Made by a program: the position numbers and the translations under genes | Part shown: in pieces, positions 11,269-22,810 of the stretch | How positions within the stretch are numbered: the stretch's first letter is position 1 | How the letters are laid out: each line of letters starts with the position of its first letter | Notes under the pieces: generated by a model | The model's input: only the letters and a program-made list of their open reading frames with translations | Told to the model about the DNA's origin: nothing | The model's database searches: none | Source of the DNA: Chrysopilus asiliformis | Lineage: Eukaryota > Arthropoda > Insecta > Diptera > Rhagionidae | DNA: 64,000 bases | Direction of reading: 5' to 3' | NCBI GenBank assembly: GCA_964034945.1 | Contig: OZ035961.1 | Location: forward strand, 5,190,001-5,254,000

Positions 11269-13007
11269 TTTGACGATTGTCTCCTGGCAATTGTAGTTGT
11301 TCTTATGTTTTTTTTTGTATGGAGTTTACTACCATTATTGCACTACCGCAGACTCCTCACCCCACTCACATAAAAGTGTGACGCATTTTATAGACAACCC
11401 CAAAGTATAGAGTGCTGATAAAAAATTAAGGACTTTGCTTCAAAAAGAGATAGCTTCAATTTTTGATAAACCTTTTGTTATTACATTAAATTTCACACAA
11501 TTTTTTATCCAGTTTAACAAGAAATTTTTTTGATCTGTCAAAAGTAGTAGTTTTAATTTTTTTAAGTCAAGCCCTCAAAATTGTGCCAAATATTCTATCA
11601 TAATTATAATTTAAACATTTTTTTGTTGATCAAATTTTTAATTTAATAAAATTGTAATCACTGTCACGTGTGTTTATTATTTAAAAACATTTTATGACGA
11701 CTAGACCCAATACTAATAGAACAAACTAATTACATAAAAAGGTGGGTGCAGTTTTTCGGAGGTGACATACAACAAAAATTCATACCACTGTGCGTCAAAC
11801 TTAAACTCTTAAGGCCTGATTACATGTTGGATAATAAAGTTGTTAATCAGTTTATCAAATTTTTACGGTTTTTATGATTTTCATGTTAAGTTCATCTATA
11901 CATATTTAAATTAAAGCAAATTTGAAAGAGAAATTCCAATTAATATGAAATTTTCATAAACAAATAGCTATCACCATGCGTGTAATAAGATCATTAGCCT
12001 TGCAATAATTTTATATGGATTATACACGTAATTTTATGAGTATGTAGGTATGAAAAAAAAACTGCTAGCCTCGTAATTAATAGATGAATAAAAATTCTCA
12101 ACTAAATAAACATTCACTACAGAGGTAGGCAACTTGAGAGTGATAATTATTTTGTTTGCTATTTAAATCCTTTTTTGGTAGGAGACACGTCTTGCCTCTT
12201 AAGTCGATTCTCCTTCATTCAATTTTATAAGATTTTATAAGATGTGCCGAGCAACAGAGCAAGCAAAAATCTCTCACATTCATTATAGTATGTACGCGTA
12301 TAAAATAATGAATATAATGGCAAATAATAAGAAACAGCATTCAGCAAAAGGCTTAATAATAGCAAATGTCAGATTTTAAGTTTGCCACTATATATACAAG
12401 TGTATATTATTATCTACCACCTCCTAGATGATGGATAACGACGACCCAATTAACCGACATCTTAAAATTTGTAAATTAACGCAAACGAGTAGTCGCGTAA
12501 AATAATAATTTCATTCTAGTGGCTGTAGTCGGTGAAATGTGCCATCTGTGGGACTCCTTAAATTTCGTCTTCAACCTCATCAAATAATGAGTCGTAATTA
12601 GGTATGAACAAATGTACGTACTTACGTACGTTTGAAAAAGGTGCTTCACGATTTAGTTTTACTTTTCAGCTTTGATTTGGATTTGAAGAGTTAATGGGAT
12701 TAAATGAGATAAGATGACATAAAATTAGTTTATTGACGGTTAAATTTTGAATTTCTAAATACTGATTTTGTAAAAATTGAGTTAGTAAAATGTTGCGTTA
12801 GTCGTTGTTAATTTGACGAAATAGATGACTTTTTTTAAAAAGCTAAAAACGTAAATCTAGGTATGAAATGCCAAATTTAAAAAAAAAACTTTATAGGAAA
12901 AGTTTTAGATACCGTAACGAGTTATGTTGACTAGTATTGTTTTTGTGGTTAGCAAAACTGTAAGGAAATTTGGGTGTTTTTCTAAATAACGGGCTGCAAT
13001 ACACATT
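11269..13007. other. AT-rich DNA without recognisable gene
   Basis: A short GTGTGACGCATTTTATAGAC piece at about 11376-11400 is a fragment of the 60485-type element. The rest shows no coding exon, no inverted-repeat element and no tandem array that I can support. Confidence 0.5.
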
Positions 13008-13255
13008 TGAGGCGTTAAAAGCTAGAGTGGACCAACCCACATGTCGAAATCGTGAATTTTTTTGTGTTTGAATCACTATTGCGAGTGAATTTTTAGACAA
13101 AAATGTTTGGATGCACCAAAAAACGTTTCAACATTGAGTAATAAAGTCCACAAAAATTTTTGTTCCAAAAATTTACAGTCAATAATAGTACAAAAGTGGA
13201 AAAGCTTCAAAAACTCGATTATGTAGCTTGGTCCACTCTAGCTTTTAACGCCTCA
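13008..13255. mobile_element. 248-bp MITE, copy 1 (TGAGGCGTTAAAAG ends)
   Basis: The element begins TGAGGCGTTAAAAGCTAGAG and ends with its complement, giving inverted ends of about 35-40 bp (extending through TGGACCAACC). A second copy of the same length lies at 63075-63323 and is very similar throughout, which confirms the boundaries. The target-site duplication is too short to define (2-3 bp at most), so the superfamily is uncertain. The frames that read GWSTLAFNAS in both copies are just the inverted ends. Confidence 0.85.
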
Positions 13256-13310
13256 TTTAGGGAGAGAGAGGGTTTACTGTTTTTCCGTAACTTAACCCTA
13301 TTTTTTGTAC

Positions 13311-13366
13311 ATGTCGCGACCCCCTTAACATTTTTGGGGCTTGCGGACCACTAGTTGAGAAACAGT
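13311..13366. mobile_element. Short hAT-like terminal fragment
   Basis: The sequence TCGCGACCCCCTTAACATTT followed by GGGGCTTGCGGACCACTAGT and TTGAGAAACAGTG strongly resembles the 3' terminal sequence shared by many hAT (Charlie/Buster-like) elements. No partner end is visible nearby, so it is a remnant. Confidence 0.5.
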
Positions 13367-13979
13367 GGTCTAGGAAAAATGCATGAAATTTTTGTATTAT
13401 CAATATTGTTTTAAAAATTTAAAAATAAATAAATCAAAGATTATGCCAAGTGTATAATGCCTTTGTTAAAGTTTTTTCTAGAAATTGTATACATGATTGT
13501 GAAATTGACGATAATAATATATAAAATATTTACAAAAACCTAACAAAGAATCGAATTTGATTTATCAAACAAAAAATTGCGACGTTCTGCATAAAACAAA
13601 ATCTAAACATTGAACTTTTACATCAGCAAAATTAACCCAAATTTAAACGAAGAAAAATTATCAAATCGAAAAAGCGTAGAGAAAAAAAAATGAAACGAAT
13701 ACTTCGTAATATACGTCAAAAGTTGAAAGCGAACTTTGTGTATTTCCGAGAACGAACAGCAACAAAATTGAAAATTGATAAGATTTTGGCACATTCTTAA
13801 TGCCATGAATATTTAAACAAACCATTGCTGTATGAAATATCCAAAAGATAACACAGTCGAAGTCAAAATTTGACACTTTTACTGGCCTGAGTCTGAATAT
13901 GGGAATTTGCTAAAAAGAAATTTATGATTTCCTTCAAAAACTGGTTTAAGAAAATTTCCTAATTTCCCATAAAAACTAC
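13367..13979. other. AT-rich DNA without recognisable gene
   Basis: No coding exon or repeat boundary could be identified. Confidence 0.5.
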
Positions 13980-14990
13980 TGGCATAATAGTGGATGGCAC
14001 ATTAATTCAATTAACGCGTGTTGCCGGCACATGCAGAAATGTGATAAAAATATCAGTTGCGGTCAAACACAAAACTTTCTTCTACAAAATCTACGACCAT
14101 GCGCAATTTACGCTAGAGCCCTGTCGCGTTGTCAACCTAAGACGACCTCCCAATAAATTCTTGGTTTATTCAAAAATATCAAAAACGTACAAAATTTGAG
14201 ATAACTTGAGAACTGTAAAAGATATCAATTTACGGTAAATGGCAAAAATGTAGAAAATGTTAACATCTTTAATTATTCTTTTAACTGATTTGTCGAAAAA
14301 CCGTTAGTTTGCAAATTATTCGCAAACATATGATTTTTTACATATTAATGAAAATATCTCAATAACGATAAAATATAACGGTAAAAGACAAAATTGTGCA
14401 GAATGCCATTCTCATTAATTCACTTCATACATTCAGTCAGCAAAAATCCGTTAATTTTCGAGATAATCGCAAAAAACTGTTTTTTGGAAATAACGGTTTA
14501 TCTCGATAACAGGTTGAGATATCGAGTTATAGCTAAAGACAAAAGTGTGAAAAATTTTATTTTCTCCAAGTTTTGTCATACTTAAGGCCACTAAAAAATG
14601 CGTAGTTTGGGAGTAAATCGAGAAAAACGAAATTGCGATTTTTGAAAAACCGACATTTTGGATACTTCCGGTTAACGGATTTCCACCAAAAGTTGATAGG
14701 ATCGTCCCATTTCAGGACCCAACATGCGTATAAAATTTCATGGCGCTAGCTTAGTTTTTGAGAAATCTTGTACACAGACTGACAGACAGACTGACAAGCT
14801 TGACAGACTGACAGACTGACAGAATGACAGATTGACAGACAGACTGTTAGACAGAAAGACATTTTTTTTAATATGACTCCAATCGACTCAGGAGTGATCG
14901 GGAAATGTTTTTTTAGGCAACATTAAGAGGTCGACATTTTTCATGAATACAATACTTTATTATACTCCGTAGAAGAAAGTAAAAAACAGA
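13980..14990 (+). repeat. Long copy of the TATCTCGATA repeat family
   Basis: About 1 kb. Blocks AAAATATCAGTTGCGGTCAA and ACAAAACTTTCTTCTACAAA match 45870-45925. Later blocks (CGAGATAATCGCAAAAAACT, AATAACGGTTTATCTCGATA) match 6781-6908 and 23040-23480. It then has ATGGCGCTAGCTTAG, a GACA/GACT microsatellite at about 14770-14855 and an ending GAAGAAAGTAAAAAAC, which the 45870 copy also shows. No coding sequence survives. The order (body, GCTAGCT motif, GACA run, AAGTAAAAA end) is similar in style to HINE. Confidence 0.6.
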
Positions 14991-16446
14991 AACGCGCTGA
15001 GATTTTTTTTCTTTTTGGTGCAGAAATTAACTCTTTTGCGAATTTGATTTTGGTTCAATTCTGTTATCGAATTTATTTATCCGCTATCAAAACAAATACA
15101 ACATGTAAGTGATTTCGTACGAAATTCAATTGGGGGAAATCAAAAGAACGGAAAAAATGTCTGTTTAAATTTTGTGCTAATTTTAGATTTTGACCGCGGA
15201 AGTGGAAAATGTGGCAAAATTGTGAAAAAAAATTATCAAAACACATGTGTGATTTTTTGAAACTGGTTAGATTGAGGGATTTTGCTTAGTGCTAATGACC
15301 TGATATTACTCCGAAAAGGGGGGTTTCAAAAGTACAGAGGGTCTCGATAATAATCTTTAGTTTGAAGAAATTGGTGGGTTTTGGCCGTGTCAAAAAAAAA
15401 TCTGTTTTTTGCTAATATCTGTTTTAACATCCTTTTATTCATAAATTCGAGCGTAACTAGGAGTTGCGGGGGGGGGGGGGGGTCTTTATGTTGTAAAGGC
15501 GAAGATTGGTCTCCGAAGTGCAGATGCGCACTGCCATGGTAAGCATTTGGAACGGACAAAAATGAAAACGGCCGTTAATCGAGACGATGTTTTAAAGAAA
15601 AAAAAATTCTGTCGAAAATTTTAACTCCATCGACCCGGCATATTTCCATCGATCCGGTATATTTCCATCGACCCGGCATATAGATTTATTTTTTGTCAAA
15701 CTCTCCTCAAAGTTTTCACATTAAATCAAAGTTGCACAACATGAACTGTTGATATATTTCCAACCTGCTTTAAGTAATGCAATTTAGGTGCACAATATTT
15801 ACAACACCTTATAGTATTACTAATATTTCAATCTTCACAGTCGTATTTTTTTGTAGCAAATGTCGCAGCTTCCATTGTTAGTCCACACTGGTGTTATGAT
15901 TTTGAAATACAAAATTGTTTGCAGAAAATGATGCAAAAATCTGAGAAAAATAACTCCTTAAAAGTCAATTTAAAAAAAAACAGTGCTAATATATTGCATG
16001 TGATGTTGCTTGTTTGTGTAACTTTTTTGCTGTAATAAATGGCGTCATAATTAATTCAATTGTACAACAGATTGGGAAGCAGAGATGCAAAACAAAAGTT
16101 TTTTGCAATCCGCGCCACAGACGGACGAACAGACAGATGGACAGACGGACGGACGGACGGACGGACATTATAGTTGGAATTTCTATAACAAATTTAAGTA
16201 TTTTAGGGCCTCTTGTAGAACTTTTTAAAGCTCAACTGATCACCAAATTTTTTGAATGTCTTAAATGTTTTCTTTCGGAATTCATTAAAAAAAACTTTCT
16301 AAACTTTTTTTTTATGAAATTCAGACAAAATTTTAAAATATCATCACATATTGTGGACGAAATCCTTTGTACACTTTCGGGAAAATCCGGGGACAAATTA
16401 ACACCGCTTAAAAACCTAATAGTAAAAGGAAAATAGATTTTTTTGA
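14991..16446. other. AT-rich DNA with small tandem repeats
   Basis: No gene is recognisable. It contains a G homopolymer at about 15468-15482 (possibly unstable in assembly), three copies of a 20-21-bp unit at 15627-15682, and a GACGG/GACA run at about 16107-16166 preceded by CAATCCGCGCCACAGACGGA, a block taken from the HINE family. Confidence 0.6.
15627..15682. repeat. Three tandem copies of a 20-21-bp unit
   Basis: The unit is CATCGACCCGGCATATTTC, repeated three times with one or two substitutions. It is locally GC-rich in AT-rich surroundings. Confidence 0.8.
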
Positions 16447-16535
16447 ATTTGAAAAGTCGTCGAATCGACAGGTGATCGATTTGAAAAGCCGTCAAATCGA
16501 CAAATGATCAATTTTGAAAAGTGGTCGAATCGCCA
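16447..16535. repeat. Three degenerate copies of a 30-33-bp unit
   Basis: The unit is TTTGAAAAGTCGTCGAATCG followed by ACAGGTGATCGA, present three times with substitutions (TTTGAAAAGCCGTCAAATCG, TTTGAAAAGTGGTCGAATCG). Confidence 0.8.
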
Positions 16536-16593
16536 GTCTCCCTACGGAGTTACTACCAAAATTGCGTTTACACGCCTTAGAACAGGCCTATTA

Positions 16594-16766
16594 CAGTAGA
16601 ATCCCGATAATTCGTATTTCAAGGGACCAGCAAATTCATACGAATTAGCGGGATATACGAATTATCGGAGTACGAATTATCGGGATTTTTTTCAAGGGGC
16701 CAGCAAATTCATACGAATTAGCGGGATATACGAATTATAGGGGTACGAATTATTGGGATTCTACTG
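16594..16766. mobile_element. pogo/Tigger-type MITE with TA duplication
   Basis: The 173-bp element starts CAGTAGAATCCCGATAATTC and ends GGGATTCTACTG, the complement, flanked by TA on both sides (16592-16593 and 16767-16768). These ends closely resemble Tigger/pogo termini. Internally a unit of about 70 bp containing CAGCAAATTCATACGAATTA and GGGATATACGAATTAT is duplicated in tandem. No transposase. Confidence 0.85.
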
Positions 16767-16940
16767 TATATTCTTTGTGGTTGTTTTCACATATTTTTTT
16801 ATAATTAAAAGGGCAAAATTTGAGTGTTAAAACAAGCAGTTTATTAGACTTGAATTATTTCAATGTACGATCAGAGAAAGTTCAAAACTTAAAGCGTTTT
16901 AACAAAAAAATCCACTAAAATGTTACAAAAAATCACGTAA

Positions 16941-17046
16941 CCACATTTGATTTTTTTAAGAAATAAAAGAAAGGGTTAAAACGCACGCCGATCACATTTG
17001 ATTTTTTCAAGAAATAAAAAAACGAGGTTAAAATCGCACGCCGACG
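16941..17046. repeat. Two tandem copies of a 52-54-bp unit
   Basis: The unit starts CACATTTGATTTTTT-AAGAAA and ends GGTTAAAA-CGCACGCCGA. The two copies differ by a few small indels. Confidence 0.8.
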
Positions 17047-18069
17047 CAAAAAAGAAAAAAAAATCAGATGAACTGAAATTTCACAATTTTGTATCCATTA
17101 TCAAAATTAAAATCACGCCATTATCACAGTAAAATTAATGTTTTTTCAAGTACTTTTTTTTATATAAAAAAAAGGAAAAAAAAATCACCCATGTGATGTA
17201 CCCGCGCTCATTTTTTATTGATACACAATTTCTTATCAAATTTCAAGGGAGATAAAATGACAAATTTTTCTATGGCACTTAAAATTTGGAACAAAAATGC
17301 TCCCAATTTTGATAAGCGTTTCTGGTTATGACACATAATTCCACTTGAAATTCCCAAAAATGGTCACGATATTCAAAAACGATCGTTTAATTCAAGAATA
17401 GGCACAAAGTTTCAAATAGATCATCAAAAAAGAAAAAAGAACAACAAAAATGAAGAGAAGAATGAAAACTTTTACACTGGAAATGCATGCAACAAGTTTT
17501 GCTAACTCTATTAGCAAGGAACTCACATTTTCCGTTGGATTTGATTAGAACTTTTAGCCGATTGACAGTAGAACGATTCTTAAGTTGATTTAAAAAATAA
17601 TATAGGAATGTGTTAAACGTAGATACACGGCGAACGAACCGTTTAAGACTAATAAGATCTGTTGCTACCTACAAAAATTATAAACCGAAAAAAGTATTAT
17701 CATCCACCTGTAAAGAAGTTGCCCCCCGTTTTGGGAGAGACCACACCACATTAAATCATACGCTACACACCACCTTAGATTTAGTACAGCTCCACAATAG
17801 CTCAGGTAGGTTACTAAATCGCACCTACGTATATATATATAGGTGTGTGACGAAGTAAGTGCGATGATGTGACTACAAGCACGCCACAAAAGTAGCGGAT
17901 TCGGGTTGGTAAAAGTAAGAGATTCAATTTGGTTCGATTCGGCACGATTGCGATTGGGGTACGAATGTGGAATTGAATTGGAATACTGTTGGGAATCAGG
18001 TATAGGTAAGTGATTAAGGTGAATGATATATAGTTTACCTGTACATTTATACCTGATAGTTTGGAGCCG
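17047..18069. other. AT-rich DNA grading into a more GC-balanced stretch
   Basis: No gene can be supported. From about 17600 the composition becomes more balanced and CG dinucleotides more common. An AAGTAAGT donor-like site occurs near 17855, but there is no accompanying coding frame. Confidence 0.4.
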
Positions 18070-18242
18070 AGAATACACACCAACTAAAGACCGTTGTCTG
18101 ATTGTAGAACTCGTCGAGAATTTAATGTGATTGACTTCGATTCGAACTCCGACGAAAATAAGAAAACCGTAAAACGAAATAGAAGCGGCAAAACGCTATC
18201 TTCGTTATGATATTCACGTAAAAGTATCAACGCTAAAGTCAG
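18070..18242 (+). other. Candidate non-coding first exon with perfect splice donor
   Basis: The stretch ends in CAG|GTAAGT (exon end at 18242), a perfect match to the consensus 5' splice site. It lies in a window (about 17.6-19.1 kb) that is richer in G, C and CG dinucleotides than its neighbours, as expected for a promoter or 5' UTR. A TATA-like GATATATAG lies at about 18026. No convincing coding exon follows in the window, so the gene, if real, would run rightwards beyond it or have a very long first intron. The start coordinate is arbitrary. Confidence 0.25.
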
Positions 18243-19158
18243 GTAAGTAAAGTAAGCCACAAAATCAAATAATGAAAATATAAACTAATCACAGAAACGT
18301 GTGTGATAGAAAATCGTTCATTGACGCAGTCGATTTTGTTGTCATCGTCGCGTATGTCGTCGCACTAATAGCTATTGTCGTTTTCACAAATGTTGACATT
18401 GCGAAACGTCATTCTCGACGTCGTTTTCTCACTTGCAACTGTCAGTCAATTGTTATTATTTATCTTAAAAAAAACACTTCTTTATTTACTTTACTCAATT
18501 GTCGTATTTCTTTTATTTTTCCACTTTTCTTTTTGTTAGGCTTTGGGTGGTTTTTTTACGTTGTAATTTTTTTTCGATATTTTTTAAAAACGTCAAATGT
18601 ATATTAAGAATAAATATTGACAAATATTATGGAAATAAGTTGAGTTTCTGTCAATAGCGAAGACAAAAACGTAAGGTTGAACAGCAGTGGTTTAAAATCG
18701 GTGCGAAACACGCGCAGGCCTTGTAACCCATAGTTTAAAAGAACTCGCGAATTTCTTAAAAAAAAATTAAATTAACAGAAAAATTCAAAAGTGAACGACT
18801 CGACTTGAGTTGTCGTCGCCGTAACCGTGAATCGAGACTACTTGAGGAGGTTGACTTTGTTACTTTGAGATCCAAGAACTCACTAGCGAGCGATGAATGC
18901 TTGAACAAATGCTAGATGTTAAAAGTGGCACGGATATAGAATCCAACTAGCAGACCATCAAAAAGCCGAGCTATCGCAGCAATCGTGTGAGTTGACGGCG
19001 CTAGAAGAACCGTGATGAGAGTCATGTGAGCTTGAAGTGTTTACAGTGTTGTCGTTTTAGTGTTGATCACAGTGGATGTTCGGGTTAACGGAAAGCTCTT
19101 ACAAGCGTGAATATTTAGTAGTTGTTAGCATTAACTGCAAAATATTTATAGGTACTCC
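18243..19158. other. GC-balanced stretch, possible promoter region
   Basis: It has no recognisable coding exon but is richer in CG and GTCG motifs than most of the window (for example around 18340-18430 and 18780-19080). It may hold the promoter of fray, which would be transcribed leftwards, or of a gene on the plus strand. No core promoter element is clear enough to claim. Confidence 0.25.
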
Positions 19159-19436
19159 CACGGCATAGACAACCAAGGTATGCCATGAACTTTTGATAGT
19201 CAGGTGTGACGTCATTTGTGCCGACTTTTTTTAATTAATTTTTATGTTTATTGATCACTATTTAATGCAATCAGTCCACTAATTTACAAATATCTTATTT
19301 AGATCGCACAAAAATTTAAATAACCATCCACAAAACAAAATTCCTTCTGAACTTGACGAACTAATCGGCACAAGTGACGTTGCAAAGAAACGTCAGATTT
19401 GAGTTTATGGCATACCTTGGTTGTCTCTATGCCGTG
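19159..19436. mobile_element. MITE with perfect 8-bp target-site duplication
   Basis: The 278-bp element starts CACGGCATAG and ends CTATGCCGTG, with inverted ends continuing through CAACCAAGGTATGCCAT (a GA dinucleotide indel separates the two ends). GGTACTCC flanks it exactly on both sides (19151-19158 and 19437-19444). An 8-bp duplication fits the hAT or P superfamily; the ends do not resemble the CAG-type hAT ends at 6219, so I do not choose. An inner inverted pair carries GGCACAA-TGACGT. No transposase. Confidence 0.85.
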
Positions 19437-19814
19437 GGTACTCCCAAGTTCTTTAGAAGTACTCGGCAGAATTTTTTTTAACTCTTCCAGAGCTGAATTT
19501 TTTCCAAAAAGGGGACGAAATTTTGTTTGTGTTTTCTGACTTAACAGATTTAGAGCATATTCTACTCTAAAGTCGGAAATTGCCTACTAATTCAAGACAA
19601 TTTTGCTCTAAAAAATCGGTCAGAATTGTCCATTCGATTTAAAATCTAGATCGAGCAATTTTCGAGCAGAAAGAGAGGTCCAATCAAATACGCCATTAAA
19701 AAAAATCTTTTTTAATGATTTTTTTATATTTTCGGCACAAAACCACCAATAATGTCTGGTGTTTCCAATCAAATGCATTGATGGAGGTAGAATATACTAC
19801 TTTTTTATACATAA

Positions 19815-20274
19815 CTAGCTTGCATACCCGTCGTTGCCGGGTTAAGTTTTTTCAAATTTTTTTTTGATGGTCTATGTTATGTTGGAGCTAAACTTCATGC
19901 CAATCGGCTCGGTAGTTTTCCCGCGAAAGGTTAACATAGAGGAAGAGCTAAGTATCGAGACCACTTTACCCGCTCCCCTTACTCCCCCACCTGTCGGGGC
20001 TGGACCCCCATCAACATCTATGCCAAATTTTCTGGCTAATCGGTTCAGTAGTTTCCCCGCGAAAGAGTAACATAGAGAGAAAACTTAGTTTCGAGATTAC
20101 TTTACCCCCTCCCCTTACTCCCCCCATCCCTCGCGCTACTTTTCCGTATGCCTATGTTGGAACTAGAACTACCACAGACACTCATGCCCAATTTCAAGTC
20201 AATCGGTTCAGCCGTTTTTGCGTGAAAGAGGCACATACAGACAGACACCAACTCATTTTTATATATTAGTATGA
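19815..20274 (-). mobile_element. Complete short Helitron, copy B
   Basis: 460 bp on the minus strand, same family as copy A. It starts TCATACTAATATATAAAAAT with A before it (20275) and ends with the ACCCGGCAACGACGGGT hairpin, ATGCAAGCTAG, then T (19814). Internally the block with GTTTCCCCGCGAAAG occurs twice in slightly different form, so it is longer than copy A by an extra internal unit. Non-autonomous. Confidence 0.88.
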
Positions 20275-20392
20275 TATGTTTAAGGCTAAGACACAATAAT
20301 GATTGAAATCAAAGATTTCACATTTTTATGAGATATTGAAATAGTAAACCAGTGTATATTGTAATGTACACAGGGTCTAAGGAGGTTAAGTA

Positions 20393-20438
20393 CAGTGGAA
20401 CCTCTATATAACAAAATCACAAGGGGAACGAAACAAAA
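20393..20438 (+). mobile_element. pogo-like 5' end interrupted by a Helitron
   Basis: TA followed by CAGTGGAACCTCTATATAAC is a typical pogo/Tigger-like terminus, similar to the ends at 35124. The sequence is interrupted after AAACAAAA by the Helitron that begins at 20439. The matching right end was not found. Confidence 0.45.
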
Positions 20439-20618
20439 TCATACTATTATATAAAAATTAGTTGGTGTCTTTTTGTTCCTCTTTCACGTGAAAACGGCTG
20501 AACTGATTGACCTGAAATTTTTCATGGATGTTCGCTTTAGGCGTGGTTCCAACATAGGCCTATTGGAAAGTAGCCAGATTGGTGGGGGGAGTAAGGAGAG
20601 GAGGTAAAGTGAATCCGG
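20439..20618 (+). mobile_element. Helitron fragment, 5' end intact, 3' end missing
   Basis: It starts TCATACTATTATATAAAAAT preceded by A, and continues through CCTCTTTCACGTGAAAACGG and GTTCCAACATAGGC, matching Helitron copies A-C. The 3' hairpin and CTAG end are absent; similarity stops at about 20618. Confidence 0.65.
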
Positions 20619-22810
20619 GGTTTAATTTAGTCGAGAATTTTTAATTCCGCCATTGGTAGAAAATAATTAAACTTTTGAAATATTTTCGAACACATCCGAC
20701 TATTTAACTATTTTTGTTGCGGTCACGTTCCTTAATTGTGTGTAGTAAAATGGTATTATTCCGGGACAGCACAAGTGAATGCCTCTAGCATAGAACACAA
20801 ATATTGCTGTCACAGAAAATTACATCAATAAACAAATCTAAAATATAGTTGTCAGGTGGAAAAATTGATAGGCCTAATATCTCTATTCGATGAGTGTAAC
20901 GACAGCACTGTCATGTAAAACTGATGGCTTCTAACACTTTCTCACCTGTTTAGTTCCGACTTGGAAATTAAGATGATTAATGACCTAACAAGCTTTTAGG
21001 TGATAGTTAATCGCTTAATATTACGTGCGAGTAGATTCCCTTTCCCCGGGCGGCCGTTATTCGTTCCTCCTTTAGTTTCTGTTTACTATTAGAGTTCACA
21101 TTGAAAATTGATTTTTTTTTTCATGTTTTAATCGTTGGACATTGAGGCCATGGGGTCCTTGGCTACCAACCGTGGTGATATTTTGCTGATTTATGCTATA
21201 GTAGTTGATGTTTTAGATTTATTTCGTTTGGTGTCAATTGCAAAAGGAGCATACGTTCTGCCTGACTAGTAAAGTGATTACCTCTGGATTGAGTTTACTA
21301 TGACTATAAGCTTAGTGATATCGTTGTATTTGGTTTTCTTTATTTTCAAATGCCATTTCTCAGAATTGACATATCGAGAGCTATTGATAGTATTTTCTCC
21401 GTAGCATTTTACAGGCTATTGAGTTTGGCGCACACGTGAAAATTTTGTGCCTATTTCAATTATAAGCCGCTAGCTGTAATGCTAAATCTGGCACCACATA
21501 ATTATAGAATTACGCAAATGATTCGCGATGAGTTTCTTGAACTTTTGGTTTATTTAATTTATGATAATCCGTCTGGCTGGCTCATAGCTCATGGCTCATT
21601 ATATCACTCCACCCGTTCAAGTAAGTCACATCAGCTCGGTGGCAGCTGTTGAAGCATTCGTGATACTCACTTCGGATCATGTCACTTTTTTTTTTGGCTT
21701 AATTTCAGCAAACCGATTCGGATTGATACGTTTTCGCGCTTCTGGTGACATTCATTTTGAGTTTTGAATTTAAGCGAAATAATGCGTCCCTCATGATGAT
21801 GTCGGCTCGTGCAATCGTGCCACTGAACTGTTTGACTGTAGAATAGGAAATCTATTTAGAGAAAATCCATTGCCGAATGAACTCACAGAACATCACGCCG
21901 TACAGCGAGCGAGGCGACAAAAAAAAAACTCACCATCTGTGACGCGTATTGACATATGGATGATTGATGTCAAACGATTCCGAGTAAAATTTTTCACTAC
22001 ACTTACTATCTAGAAGTATACAAACTATAGAGGCATGTGACATGATTGCAGAAATAGCAACAAGTTCACAGATTTTCATGTTCGCATATCAGATTTCCCG
22101 CTTTGAGACAATTTAACAAATTGCTTTTAAACAGATTTTTGTTGTTAACTAATTTGCACTAAAATTTTCCACTAGAAAATTACATTTTACAGGTGCATGC
22201 CTTTAAATTATGGACAACATTTTCCGAAACATATTCGAACAGGTGCAGTGTCATAATGATTTATTCGTTTCGTTTACTGTAAAATTTAAATGCGTATTCG
22301 ATCCCAATGCAATTGAACTAAATTTAATTCTGATCCAATGAAGGTTTCAAAACTGTCTAAATGAAAAATTTATGTTTCTCGCGGTACGAGGACAAATATG
22401 ATATTTTTGAATTGCCGTTCATGTCCATAAAATTGATTTAAGAAGATACCGATTTCGGCTAAGGCGTAGAAAAGTTCTTAATCAGAAAAACTGCGATTTT
22501 CCCGCCAAATCGTGTGGTATAACTCTTTAAAATATTTCTGTGAATTTTGGCATAAATCCTAGGCCCATAATAGAAAATATTTATAAAATATAATTTTTTA
22601 TTATAAAAAAAAATGGGTATAAAATATTGGTAGATGTTGAAAAGGAAAGAGAATAAATTTTAGAGGGGTTGAACTTTCCGCTTACCGAAAAAAGGGAGCG
22701 TCATAGGAGAGAAGGGGGAAGGTGTCGTGGGTAATATCGAAAGCTGTCCATCAAATACGTTACGCTAATTTTCGACACTTCAAATCCTTTTTCGTAGAGC
22801 TTTTCATATA
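20619..22810. other. Non-repetitive DNA without recognisable gene
   Basis: This is one of the longer stretches with little repeat content. No coding exon is recognisable. Near 22716-22790 GCTGTCCATCAAATACGTTACG is related to the 60485-type element ends. Confidence 0.4.

Noticed and set aside
13160..13354. A frame sharing GWSTLAFNAS-like peptides with 63003-63530
   Set aside because: The shared peptides are translations of the MITE terminal repeats in both copies.
15468..15482. Long G run (and C run at 37811-37838) considered as G-quadruplex elements
   Set aside because: Homopolymers of this kind are prone to sequencing and assembly error. The C run lies in a HINE copy where other copies have only a few Cs, so it is more likely slippage.
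17929..17950. GGTTCGATTC resembling a tRNA B box
   Set aside because: No A box, no acceptor-stem pairing and no cloverleaf could be formed around it.
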